Shown here: piece after piece, positions 1-8,302 of the stretch | Layout: the number at the start of each line of letters is the position of its first letter | Position numbering within the stretch: the stretch's first letter is position 1 | Assembly (NCBI GenBank): GCA_017442855.1 | Contig: JAFSPM010000024.1 | Location: forward strand, 62,001 to 126,000 | Reading direction: 5' to 3' | Length of the DNA: 64,000 nucleotides | Origin: Bacteroidaceae bacterium | Lineage (GTDB): Bacteria; Bacteroidota; Bacteroidia; Bacteroidales; Bacteroidaceae | Notes under the pieces: model-generated | Databases searched by the model: none | Told to the model about the DNA's origin: nothing | Seen by the model: the letters and a program-made list of their open reading frames with translations, nothing else | Made by a program: the position numbers and the translations under genes

Positions 1-1
1 T

Positions 2-727
2 TTCATCTATGGCATCTGCAATGCCATCGGCTCCAGCATTCCTCGTGCCACCGACACGGGTACTTATATCCACGTAGGGCCAGAAATTGGTGTGGCTTCT
101 ACCAAAGCTTTTACCGGACAGGTAACGGTGTTGTCTATGCTGGCACTCTGTCTGGCCGACAAACTGGGTACCATCACCAAGGAAGTCTATCAGCAGATGG
201 TGGCTGAGCTGACACGCATACCTAAGAAGATGGAGCAGGCACTGCAAGCCAATGAGCAGATAGAGCACCTGGCAAGGATATTCACCTATGCCAAGAACTG
301 TCTGTACCTGGGTCGTGGCTATAACTATCCTGTGGCGTTGGAGGGTGCGTTGAAACTGAAGGAAATCAGCTATATCCATGCCGAAGGCTATCCTGCTGCC
401 GAGATGAAACACGGTCCTATTGCCCTGATAGATTCCGAAATGCCTGTGTTCGTCATTGCTACCCGCGACCGCCTGTATGAAAAAGTCGTCTCCAATATTC
501 AGGAGGTGAGGGCTCGTGGTGGTAGGGTTACGGCTTTGGTGACAGCAGGCGATAAACAGATCAGCCAATATGCCGACCATGTGATTGAATTGCCAGATAC
601 GATGGAATGTTTCCAGCCGCTCATCGCCTCTATTCCATTGCAACTATTGGCTTATCATATTGCCGTTTGCAAGGGGAAGGATGTTGACCAGCCTCGTAAC
701 CTGGCGAAAAGTGTAACCGTTGAATAA
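2..727 (+). CDS. glmS: Glucosamine-6-phosphate synthase (isomerizing), C-terminal part
   Basis: This is the 3' end of glutamine--fructose-6-phosphate aminotransferase, which makes glucosamine-6-phosphate for peptidoglycan and LPS. The frame is open from base 2 and runs off the left edge, so the N-terminal glutaminase domain and part of the first SIS domain are missing; about 241 of the usual ~610 residues are visible. Family marks are GPEIGVASTKAFTGQ, where the first SIS domain ends, ALEGALKLKEISYIHAEGY and EMKHGPIALI in the second sugar-isomerase domain, and the C-terminal PRNLAKSVTVE that closes the active site. asnB begins 12 nt after the stop, so the two glutamine-dependent amidotransferases are probably co-transcribed. 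Identity is very secure. Confidence 0.97.
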   Translation, partial: FIYGICNAIGSSIPRATDTGTYIHVGPEIGVASTKAFTGQVTVLSMLALCLADKLGTITKEVYQQMVAELTRIPKKMEQALQANEQIEHLARIFTYAKNCLYLGRGYNYPVALEGALKLKEISYIHAEGYPAAEMKHGPIALIDSEMPVFVIATRDRLYEKVVSNIQEVRARGGRVTALVTAGDKQISQYADHVIELPDTMECFQPLIASIPLQLLAYHIAVCKGKDVDQPRNLAKSVTVE

Positions 728-739
728 AATACAAATACT

Positions 740-2404
740 ATGTGTGGAATTGCAGCCATATTGAACGTACAGCAACAAAGTGCTGAACTGAGACAGAAAG
801 CATTGAAGATGAGTCAGAAGATCCGTCATCGCGGACCCGACTGGAGTGGTATCTATTGTGGCGGCAGTGCCATCCTCGCCCATGAGCGACTGAGCATCGT
901 GGATCCAGAGAGTGGCAAGCAACCGCTGTTCTCACCTGACCGTAAACAGATTCTGGCGGTGAATGGCGAGATATATAACCATCAGGAGATCCGCCGACGC
1001 TTTGCTGGGCAGTACGAGTTCCAGACGGGTAGCGACTGTGAGGTAATCTTGGCACTGTATCGTGAGAAAGGCATCCATTTCCTCGAAGACCTGAGTGGTA
1101 TCTTTGCCTTTGTGTTGTACGACGAGGAGAAAGATGCGTTCTTGATTGCCCGCGACCCTATTGGCGTGATACCGCTGTATATCGGTTATGACAGCGATGG
1201 CACCGTGTATGTGGCCTCCGAACTGAAGGCCCTTGAAGGACAGTGCGAACGCTATGAACCTTTCCTTCCGGGTCATTACTACTGGAGTGTCGCCCCAGGC
1301 TTGAAGCGTTATTACCAACGCGATTGGATGCAGTATGAGGCAGTAAAGGACAATGAAGCAGATGTAACCGCCCTCCATGATGCCCTCAACGATGCAGTCA
1401 AGCGACAACTGATGAGCGATGTGCCTTACGGCGTACTGCTTTCGGGTGGCCTCGATTCGTCGGTCATCTCTGCCATTGCAGAGAAATATGCCGAGATGCG
1501 TATTGAGGATGACTCTCGCACCAAGGCTTATTGGCCACGCCTGCACTCGTTTGCCGTAGGACTGAAAGGGGCACCCGACTTGGCAAAGGCGAAATTGGTG
1601 GCCAACCATATTGGTACGGTTCACCACGAAATCAACTATACCATACAGGAGGGTCTCGATGCTATCCGCGATGTCATTTACTATATTGAGACCTACGATG
1701 TGACCACCGTACGTGCCTCCACGCCTATGTATCTGCTGGCACGTGTCATCAAGTCGATGGGTATCAAGATGGTACTCTCAGGTGAGGGGGCCGACGAGAT
1801 ATTCGGTGGCTATCTCTATTTCCACAAGGCGCCTGATGCCAGGGCTTTCCATGAGGAGACCGTGCGTAAGCTCAGTAAGCTCTACCTCTACGATTGCCTG
1901 CGTGCCAACAAGAGCTTGTCGGCTTGGGGTGTTGAAGGTCGTGTGCCGTTCCTCGACAAGGAGTTCCTCGATGTGGCCATGCACACCAATCCTCAAGCGA
2001 AGATGTGTCCTGGCCCGACCATAGAAAAGAAGATTGTCCGCGAAGCGTTTGCCGACATGCTGCCCGCAGAGATAGCTTGGCGACAGAAGGAGCAGTTCAG
2101 CGATGGTGTGGGCTATTCCTGGATTGACACGCTGAAACAAATCACTGCTGAGGCTGTATCCGACGAACAGATGGCACATGCTGCAGAGCGTTTCCCTATC
2201 AATCCTCCTAAGAACAAAGAAGAGTATTATTATCGCAGCATCTTTGCCGAGTACTTCCCCAGCGATTCTGCCGCCCTTAGTGTCCCCAGCGAAGCCTCTG
2301 TTGCCTGCTCTACTGCTATTGCCCTTGAGTGGGATGCCGCCTTCAAGAACATGAATGACCCTTCTGGCCGTGCTGTCAAAGGCGTACACGAACAGGCATA
2401 CTAA
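740..2404 (+). CDS. asnB: Asparagine synthase B (glutamine-hydrolysing)
   Basis: Cytosolic enzyme that converts aspartate, glutamine and ATP to asparagine. The 554 residues match the usual length. The start MCGIAAIL places the nucleophilic Cys2 of the class II glutaminase domain directly after Met1, which fixes the start codon. The glutaminase domain spans about residues 2-200, with RHRGPDWSG near 30. The synthetase domain has the PP-loop SGGLDSS at 235-241 and later SGEGADEIFGGY and GVEGRVPFLD. It follows glmS by 12 nt. The last ~50 residues are low in conservation, but no frameshift is seen. Confidence 0.97.
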   Translation: MCGIAAILNVQQQSAELRQKALKMSQKIRHRGPDWSGIYCGGSAILAHERLSIVDPESGKQPLFSPDRKQILAVNGEIYNHQEIRRRFAGQYEFQTGSDCEVILALYREKGIHFLEDLSGIFAFVLYDEEKDAFLIARDPIGVIPLYIGYDSDGTVYVASELKALEGQCERYEPFLPGHYYWSVAPGLKRYYQRDWMQYEAVKDNEADVTALHDALNDAVKRQLMSDVPYGVLLSGGLDSSVISAIAEKYAEMRIEDDSRTKAYWPRLHSFAVGLKGAPDLAKAKLVANHIGTVHHEINYTIQEGLDAIRDVIYYIETYDVTTVRASTPMYLLARVIKSMGIKMVLSGEGADEIFGGYLYFHKAPDARAFHEETVRKLSKLYLYDCLRANKSLSAWGVEGRVPFLDKEFLDVAMHTNPQAKMCPGPTIEKKIVREAFADMLPAEIAWRQKEQFSDGVGYSWIDTLKQITAEAVSDEQMAHAAERFPINPPKNKEEYYYRSIFAEYFPSDSAALSVPSEASVACSTAIALEWDAAFKNMNDPSGRAVKGVHEQAY

Positions 2405-2661
2405 AGAAATATGATGGGGATATCTCCCATGAGCAAAGGGAAAGTATGCTACAAGTGAAAGGAGAACTTGCTATCAGCTGACGGAAAGTTTCCTACCACT
2501 GGCCGCAATATCTGCTATGGGTCGTCGCAGTATCTGCCATACCCCCAAAGGAGATACTGCGTTCAGTAATAGGAGATACTGCGACGGGTGATAGCAAAGC
2601 CTCCGACAAGTGATAGAAGGCATTGCCGTGAAAAGAGGCAGAAAGAAGGCGTTTTAATGGA
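2405..2661. repeat. Non-coding spacer with short direct and inverted repeats
   Basis: No gene is seen between asnB and the downstream end of the export operon. The spacer has a perfect 13-bp inverted repeat, CGTCGCAGTATCT at 2523-2535 and its complement at 2574-2586. A further direct copy of GGAGATACTGCG lies at 2550-2561, between the arms. The core AGTATCT/AGATACT therefore occurs three times in about 65 bp. Function unknown; it could be a decayed repeat element or a structured 3' UTR. Confidence 0.5.
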
Positions 2662-2699
2662 AAGACCCCTTATCACCTTACTGGGTTGATAAGAGGTCT
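2662..2699. terminator. Hairpin between convergent asnB and export operon
   Basis: AGACCCCTTATCA and TGATAAGAGGTCT can pair around the loop CCTTACTGGGT, with one mismatch. The genes on both sides converge here, so it may end both transcripts. The following T-run (TGTTTTA) is modest on the plus strand and weaker on the minus strand. Confidence 0.6.
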
Positions 2700-2724
2700 G
2701 ACCTGTTTTATAAAGAAAAAGTTA

Positions 2725-5118
2725 TTATTCCGTCCGCAGGTTCTCTGTGGGGTTGGCACGAGAGGCCTGCCACACCAAGTAGGCTGACACCAGCAACACC
2801 AAGCAGAGCACGGCAACGGTGCATCCACCAAAGAGCCAGGTTGTGAGGGCTATCTTTACCTCGAAAAGCTGCAAGACCTGCTGACTGACATACCAAGCCA
2901 AGAGCAAACCAATCAACATGGCTGGCAAGGCAATTATAGATAAGTCGCGTTGGAAGATACGCTGTACATCCATCACCGTTGCCCCTACAATCTTACGAAT
3001 AGCTATCTCGCTCTTTCTGCGGTTCACTTCATCCATCAGGTAGGCTATCAGTCCTATCATGGCAATGATGAAGATGGAAAGGCCTGCCAAGAGTACGGCA
3101 TTGCGCACATGCTTGAAACCCTCGTAGTTATTGCCCACCAGCATACGCATCGGCATCACCGTCACCTGCTCTGTGGTCATGGTTTGGTTCACAATCTCCT
3201 GCACACGATTAACCCCCTCATCTGTATAATTATTCAAACGAACATAGAGGCGCTGGATAAATGGATGGCCTACAGAGCCATAGTACATCACCGACGGGCG
3301 ATGATCGGTACCATCCACAAAAGAGCCTAACTTCAAGTCTTCATATACCCCTACAATGGTGGTGGGTGCCTTTTCATGCGAAGTGATGAACACCTCTTTA
3401 CCGATGCCGGAACCTTCCCAGCCGGCTATCTCACGCATACGCTCTACAAAGCTGCGACTCACCATGATCTCAGTTTGTATACTGTCGTTCAAGCCTGGCG
3501 TAAACGCCTTGCCTTCTATGATAGGTATGCCCATCACCTCATGGAAGTCGTCACCCACCTCAAACAAATCGGCTATGTTCATATAGGCTTCATTTGTCTC
3601 TGTGTTGATAACGTTGTCACCACTGCCACCGTTCTCCATCGACTGGTAAGCCCAAGAGACACCGGCCACCAGTGGGTCGCGCTTCAGCTCCTGCACAGCT
3701 CTCTCTGCCTCATTATCAGGAATGCCACGCAAAGAAATAGCCAAAGTATTCTGGTAGTCGAAGCCCAGGTCGTAGTTGGTCATCTTGCTGTATTGCAGTC
3801 CTAAAACCACCAGCATATTCACAAAGAACGCTGCCAACAGGAACTGTGCGAACAGCAAGCCCAACTTCCAATGACGCTTGTTCTCGCTATAACGGCGATA
3901 GGCGTATGTCACTGGTATCTTGGTATAAAGATAGCCTGGCATCAGGCCGCAAACCAGCGTTACCGCTAAGGTTATGATTACACAAACAATAATGGTGGAT
4001 ACTGGGAAAAGGCTCTTCAGTGAGTGAGCTATGTTCTCTTGGATAAAGTCTTGCAGCGAGAGCATAATCAGTATGGCAATGGGCAAGCTGATGCAAACCA
4101 CATGCAGGAACGACTCACTCAATATCATCTTATAGATGTTCCACCCCGAAGCGCCATAGCAACGATAGGTGGCGATGCTCTTGGCACGGTTCACCATCGA
4201 TGAAACCACTAACAAGATGTAGTTCAAGATGGAAACAGCCAACATAATGATACCGAAAGCCATGAACACATAGTTCATCATGCGGTTATAGTCGGATTCC
4301 GTGAGGATGATGTTCCTGATAGGCTTCAGTGTCAGTTTATAACCCACTTTGGCTTGACGCAAGGCCTCACCAATATGGTCCTCCACCATCTGGTCGATGC
4401 GCGACTGCAAAGCCTCTGGTTTTACTCCTGGCGCCAATCGTACATAGCTTCTATATCTGTCGTTGCCCAGCCAGTTGTTGGCACTATCGTATGTACCCCC
4501 TTGCAGCAGCTTGTAGGTAGGCAGTGACAGCAGGATATCCATCTGAGGCAGATGGGTATTCTCTGGGAAGGCTTCAAAGGCACCTACAATTTGGCAGTGT
4601 ATAGCTTCATTCGCCTTATACCTCACCGTCTTGCCGATGATGTCGGTGCCTAATGTTTCCAATAACTTGCTGGAAATATACGCTTGATACACCTCGTTCA
4701 GACCTTTATGTGGATCCTCGCCAAACAGTATCTTGCGGGGGAACACATCGAAAAACGACGAGTCTGTCATGATGATATTACCCTTGAAGGCCAGATTATC
4801 TTCTGTCAGGAAGGTCCCATCATCGGCAGTCAACCAGGTATAGCGGGTAGCAGCCTCCACTTCGGGGCAGACATTCTTGATGCCTGGGGCATGAGCGCCT
4901 GATGTCTGGTTAAATTCTTTGGGGTCTCCCTCCTGCATCTGATAGGTAGCTGTCACTCGATAGGTGTCATCTAAGCGAGGTATATAGTTATCGTAGCTTC
5001 GCTCAAAGATGACTTCGGCTATCATCAACAGGCCCAAGGCGAGTCCAATGCTCAGGCATATAATCTTCACCACATTGGCCTGCCCTTTCCTAAATAAAGA
5101 GTTGATTGCTTGTTTCAT
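2725..5118 (-). CDS. ABC transporter permease, MacB/FtsX type (third in operon)
   Basis: Inner-membrane permease of 797 residues with the architecture of large Bacteroidetes FtsX/MacB proteins: an N-terminal membrane helix (about 19-38), a MacB-like periplasmic domain, a mid-protein group of helices (about 283-430), a second periplasmic domain, and C-terminal FtsX helices that include the RRKSEIAIRKIVGA motif. It ends NPTENLRTE; the two sister permeases end NPVNNLKTE and NPVNSIKTE, so the tail is conserved. It is the last gene of the operon, 29 nt after the only ATPase. Such systems export lipids, peptides or drugs or act mechanically; the substrate is unknown. Confidence 0.9.
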   Translation of the reverse strand: MKQAINSLFRKGQANVVKIICLSIGLALGLLMIAEVIFERSYDNYIPRLDDTYRVTATYQMQEGDPKEFNQTSGAHAPGIKNVCPEVEAATRYTWLTADDGTFLTEDNLAFKGNIIMTDSSFFDVFPRKILFGEDPHKGLNEVYQAYISSKLLETLGTDIIGKTVRYKANEAIHCQIVGAFEAFPENTHLPQMDILLSLPTYKLLQGGTYDSANNWLGNDRYRSYVRLAPGVKPEALQSRIDQMVEDHIGEALRQAKVGYKLTLKPIRNIILTESDYNRMMNYVFMAFGIIMLAVSILNYILLVVSSMVNRAKSIATYRCYGASGWNIYKMILSESFLHVVCISLPIAILIMLSLQDFIQENIAHSLKSLFPVSTIIVCVIITLAVTLVCGLMPGYLYTKIPVTYAYRRYSENKRHWKLGLLFAQFLLAAFFVNMLVVLGLQYSKMTNYDLGFDYQNTLAISLRGIPDNEAERAVQELKRDPLVAGVSWAYQSMENGGSGDNVINTETNEAYMNIADLFEVGDDFHEVMGIPIIEGKAFTPGLNDSIQTEIMVSRSFVERMREIAGWEGSGIGKEVFITSHEKAPTTIVGVYEDLKLGSFVDGTDHRPSVMYYGSVGHPFIQRLYVRLNNYTDEGVNRVQEIVNQTMTTEQVTVMPMRMLVGNNYEGFKHVRNAVLLAGLSIFIIAMIGLIAYLMDEVNRRKSEIAIRKIVGATVMDVQRIFQRDLSIIALPAMLIGLLLAWYVSQQVLQLFEVKIALTTWLFGGCTVAVLCLVLLVSAYLVWQASRANPTENLRTE

Positions 5119-5147
5119 ATTTTCAATTGAGAATTGAGAATTGAAAA

Positions 5148-5825
5148 TTATAAGCCTTCTGCTGTACTTACAACTTGTCCGTCGAACAGGTTGATGACAC
5201 GTCCTGCAAAACCTGCATCACGCTGACTGTGTGTTACCATCACAATGGTAGTACCCTCCTTGTTCAGTTCGGTGAGCAGCTGCATCACCTCAAGACCATT
5301 CTTGGAGTCGAGGTTACCCGTTGGCTCATCGGCCAGGATAATCTTAGGCTCGCACACCACGGCTCTTGCTATTGCCACACGCTGCTGCTGACCACCGCTG
5401 AGCTGTTGCGGATAGTGCTTGGCACGATGACTGATGGCCATGCGCTTTAATATTTCATTTACCTTGCGTTTGCGTTCATCAGCTGGAATGCCCAGATAAG
5501 TCAATGGCAACTCCACATTCTCATACACATTCAGTTCGTCAATCAGGTTAAAGCTCTGGAACACGAAACCAATGTTGCCCTTGCGCACCTTCGTGCGGTC
5601 TTTCTCCTTGAGGTGCCCCACTTCCTGGTTGCCCAAGTAATAGTCGCCCGACGTAGGGTTGTCTAATAGTCCCATGATGTTCAGCAAGGTTGACTTGCCG
5701 CAACCTGACGGGCCCATGATAGCCACAAACTCCTTGTCGGCCACTTCCAGACTTACATTGTTCAATGCAATCGTCTCAACTTCTGTTGTCGTGAACTTCT
5801 TCACTAAGTTTTCAATCTTAATCAT
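5148..5825 (-). CDS. ABC transporter ATP-binding protein, MacB/LolD type
   Basis: Cytoplasmic ATPase of 225 residues, the normal size for a free-standing MacB/LolD nucleotide-binding domain. Walker A is GPSGCGKST at 38-46, the signature LSGGQQQRV at 142-150, and Walker [12 protein letters not shown] at 163-173. The Q-loop region [10 protein letters not shown] is typical of the MacB/LolD/FtsE group. It lies between two permease genes and is the only ATPase in the operon, so it probably powers all three permeases or alternative pairs of them. The start follows [11 protein letters not shown] with no better upstream start. Confidence 0.95.
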   Translation of the reverse strand: MIKIENLVKKFTTTEVETIALNNVSLEVADKEFVAIMGPSGCGKSTLLNIMGLLDNPTSGDYYLGNQEVGHLKEKDRTKVRKGNIGFVFQSFNLIDELNVYENVELPLTYLGIPADERKRKVNEILKRMAISHRAKHYPQQLSGGQQQRVAIARAVVCEPKIILADEPTGNLDSKNGLEVMQLLTELNKEGTTIVMVTHSQRDAGFAGRVINLFDGQVVSTAEGL

Positions 5826-5867
5826 AATCGTATTGTTTATTAGTTATTATTATTCAAGTAATTATTT

Positions 5868-5923
5868 CAATTATCCATTATCAATTATCCATTATCAATT
5901 ATCCATTATCAATTATCCATTAT
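5868..5923. repeat. Four tandem copies of a 14-bp repeat
   Basis: CAATTATCCATTAT is repeated four times without change, directly before the stop codon of the next permease (minus strand, stop at 5925-5927). Similar AATTGATAATTGA-type strings occur at 5127-5147, 12300-12335 and 58130-58165. Too short and without spacers to be CRISPR. Copy number could vary by slippage. Confidence 0.85.
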
Positions 5924-5924
5924 C

Positions 5925-8300
5925 TTACTCCGTCTTCAGGTTATTCACTGGATTCTCCTCCGTAGCCTGCTTGCTGATTACAAACACAGAGAGGAGGGAA
6001 ACCAATGCCACAATGGCAAAGCCTGCTAATGGAGTCCACCAAGGCATGGAGAAGCCCTCGATGGGCAGGATGTCTTGTATCTTCTTCACACCCATCCATA
6101 TCAGCGGAATGGCAATCACCAGGCTTGCCAGCAGGCTCTGTCCGGTGAAGCGTATCAGGCGAAGCATCTCATTGCGGTTAGTAGAGCCGAACACCTTGCG
6201 GATGGCGATGTCACGCTTGCGCTGGGCAATGAAATAGATGCTCATAGCAGTCAGGCCTAAGATTGATATCACCAAAGCAGCGAAGGTGAACACGACTATC
6301 AGATTGCGGGTCTGTGAAATCGGTTCGTATTCCTGCTCCATCTGATCTTCATACCAGTCGGAGCCGAATGGTGTTTCACCCGCCAGTTTCTTGTAAATGA
6401 GTTCCACCTCTTCTCGTTGCGCTGCCTTATCGCCTCCGGGAGAGAAGCGCACACTCACATTCCAAGGCTCAAATCTGCCCGTCATCTTTTCCTCTGGAAG
6501 TATTTGCATCAATATAGGTCTTGTTCCCCCAGGATTCATCATTGAGAAAGGACGGAAATGACGGAACTGTCCAGCAATATTGAAATTATAAGTCTTAGGA
6601 CTGAGTACTTTATCCTCGTAGCCGGCATTACGCAGCATCAGCATGGTACTGTCGCTCACCAGAAAATTAGGATCTTCTGACTTTGAAAGATGGCGGTCTT
6701 CCAAGATATCAATGTCATATACCTTGAGGAAAGCGCTGTCCACCATAAACACCTGGAAGCTGAAAATCTCCTCTTCGCCTGTCTTCAGGTTCTGCACACT
6801 CATGGTATTGTTATTGCCGCCACTACCGGGAGTACCCAACGAGCAACTCACATCCATCACGTATGGCAACTGCTTCAGTTCGTTACGCAACGTACTATAT
6901 CCACCCTCATCCAGTACGGCATCCAGCACCAGGATGTCCTGCTGATTATATCCCAACGGCTTGTTAACGGCATAGTGTAACAGCAGCATCATAGTCAGCG
7001 CACAGGTAAGCAGACCCACCGTCATGCCACTCTGGAAGATATTGAGCAGCCTCAGCCACAGGGCCTTGGTCTTGCGACGGAATGTTCCCTTCACCACATC
7101 CATCGGGTTATACTGGCTCAACATGGTGGCAGGGAAGAAGCCTGCCACGTATGCTAAGGCACATACGCCAACCAGATAGATAAGGATGGTGTAGATATTG
7201 AGGTCGCCCACGATGTCAAACGAAGTACGGAACAAGTCAGCAGCGTATGGCTCCACAGCCTTAGCCAGCAGGAATCCCAGCAGGAAGGCTACCAGCGTCA
7301 TAAAGAACGATTCGCCTATCATGCGCCAGAAGATATCCCGTTTGTTGCTGCCCAACAGACGACGCGTCGCCATTTCCTTGGCACGATAACTGGTTTGCGC
7401 CACCGCCATGCTGATATAGTTGAATACCGCCATAAGGAGTATAAGGATGCCCACCACAATATAGACAATCACCTGGGTCATGCTGTATTGGTTCAGGTTC
7501 TGGGTACCGAGAGTCTCACTGAAATAGAAGTCACGCATCGGGATAAACCTCACTTCCTGCATCACATTCTGATTGTAAATCCAGAAGAAAGTCTTCAGGT
7601 ATTCCTTGATTTCCTGCGCCTTGTCGTTCAGGTCAACGCCCTGCGGAGTCTTGAGGAACAGTTCGGTACCAGCTGCATTGTTCATAAAGGTCTGTTCTTC
7701 GGCACACGACTCATTATAATACTTCATGTTCTCGAAGGGGATGATCACATCCGTATCATGAGGGAAGATAGAATTGTTGAAATCATCCATCACTGCCGTC
7801 ACGGTATAGGTCTGATTATCGAATGCAGGTATCTGGAAAGTTTTACCAACAGCCTGTTCCGTTCCGAACAGCCTCTTGGCACCATACTTGGTCAGCACCA
7901 CATCGGTAGCTGCCTTCATGGCATCCTGCGCCCCGTCTGTCACCTGATATCCAAAGAAATCAAGGAAGTTCTTTTTGGCAATGAAAGCTTTAAAGTTTAT
8001 ATTATGTTCGTTAATGCGGGCAGAATATGTATCTTCAACTACCGAGCTAACGGCAGTCCAGTCTTCTATCTCCGGATAGCGGCTCTGCAAATGGTTACCT
8101 AAGTTGTAGTGTGCTCCTGCCCAGTTTTCATTGGCAAACACGCTGATACGGTCTGCATCAGGCACGTTGCTATCTACGGTGAGCTGACGCGTCACCATGT
8201 TGCTGATGAGCAGGACGAACATCAGACTGATGCTCAGTCCTGCCACATTCACCAAAGTAAAGAGTTTGTTTCTATTCAAAAAAGTCAAATATGTCTTCAT
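5925..8300 (-). CDS. ABC transporter permease, MacB/FtsX type (second in operon)
   Basis: Permease of 791 residues with the same plan as its neighbours: first helix near residues 14-33, large periplasmic domain, FtsX helices in the middle (about 280-430), second periplasmic domain, and C-terminal helices with the typical RKRDIAIRKVFGST loop. It ends NPVNNLKTE. It starts 2 nt after the stop of the upstream permease (8303), so translation is probably coupled. Sequence identity to the other two permeases is low by eye, so they are old paralogs with likely distinct roles. Substrate unknown. Confidence 0.9.
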   Translation of the reverse strand: MKTYLTFLNRNKLFTLVNVAGLSISLMFVLLISNMVTRQLTVDSNVPDADRISVFANENWAGAHYNLGNHLQSRYPEIEDWTAVSSVVEDTYSARINEHNINFKAFIAKKNFLDFFGYQVTDGAQDAMKAATDVVLTKYGAKRLFGTEQAVGKTFQIPAFDNQTYTVTAVMDDFNNSIFPHDTDVIIPFENMKYYNESCAEEQTFMNNAAGTELFLKTPQGVDLNDKAQEIKEYLKTFFWIYNQNVMQEVRFIPMRDFYFSETLGTQNLNQYSMTQVIVYIVVGILILLMAVFNYISMAVAQTSYRAKEMATRRLLGSNKRDIFWRMIGESFFMTLVAFLLGFLLAKAVEPYAADLFRTSFDIVGDLNIYTILIYLVGVCALAYVAGFFPATMLSQYNPMDVVKGTFRRKTKALWLRLLNIFQSGMTVGLLTCALTMMLLLHYAVNKPLGYNQQDILVLDAVLDEGGYSTLRNELKQLPYVMDVSCSLGTPGSGGNNNTMSVQNLKTGEEEIFSFQVFMVDSAFLKVYDIDILEDRHLSKSEDPNFLVSDSTMLMLRNAGYEDKVLSPKTYNFNIAGQFRHFRPFSMMNPGGTRPILMQILPEEKMTGRFEPWNVSVRFSPGGDKAAQREEVELIYKKLAGETPFGSDWYEDQMEQEYEPISQTRNLIVVFTFAALVISILGLTAMSIYFIAQRKRDIAIRKVFGSTNRNEMLRLIRFTGQSLLASLVIAIPLIWMGVKKIQDILPIEGFSMPWWTPLAGFAIVALVSLLSVFVISKQATEENPVNNLKTE

Positions 8301-8302
8301 CG

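Noticed and set aside
932-1627. 231-codon open frame opposite asnB
   Set aside because: Lies wholly inside asnB on the other strand; asnB has a secure start, PP-loop and length.
5868-5923. Possible CRISPR array
   Set aside because: The 14-bp units are directly tandem, with no spacers and no cas genes near.
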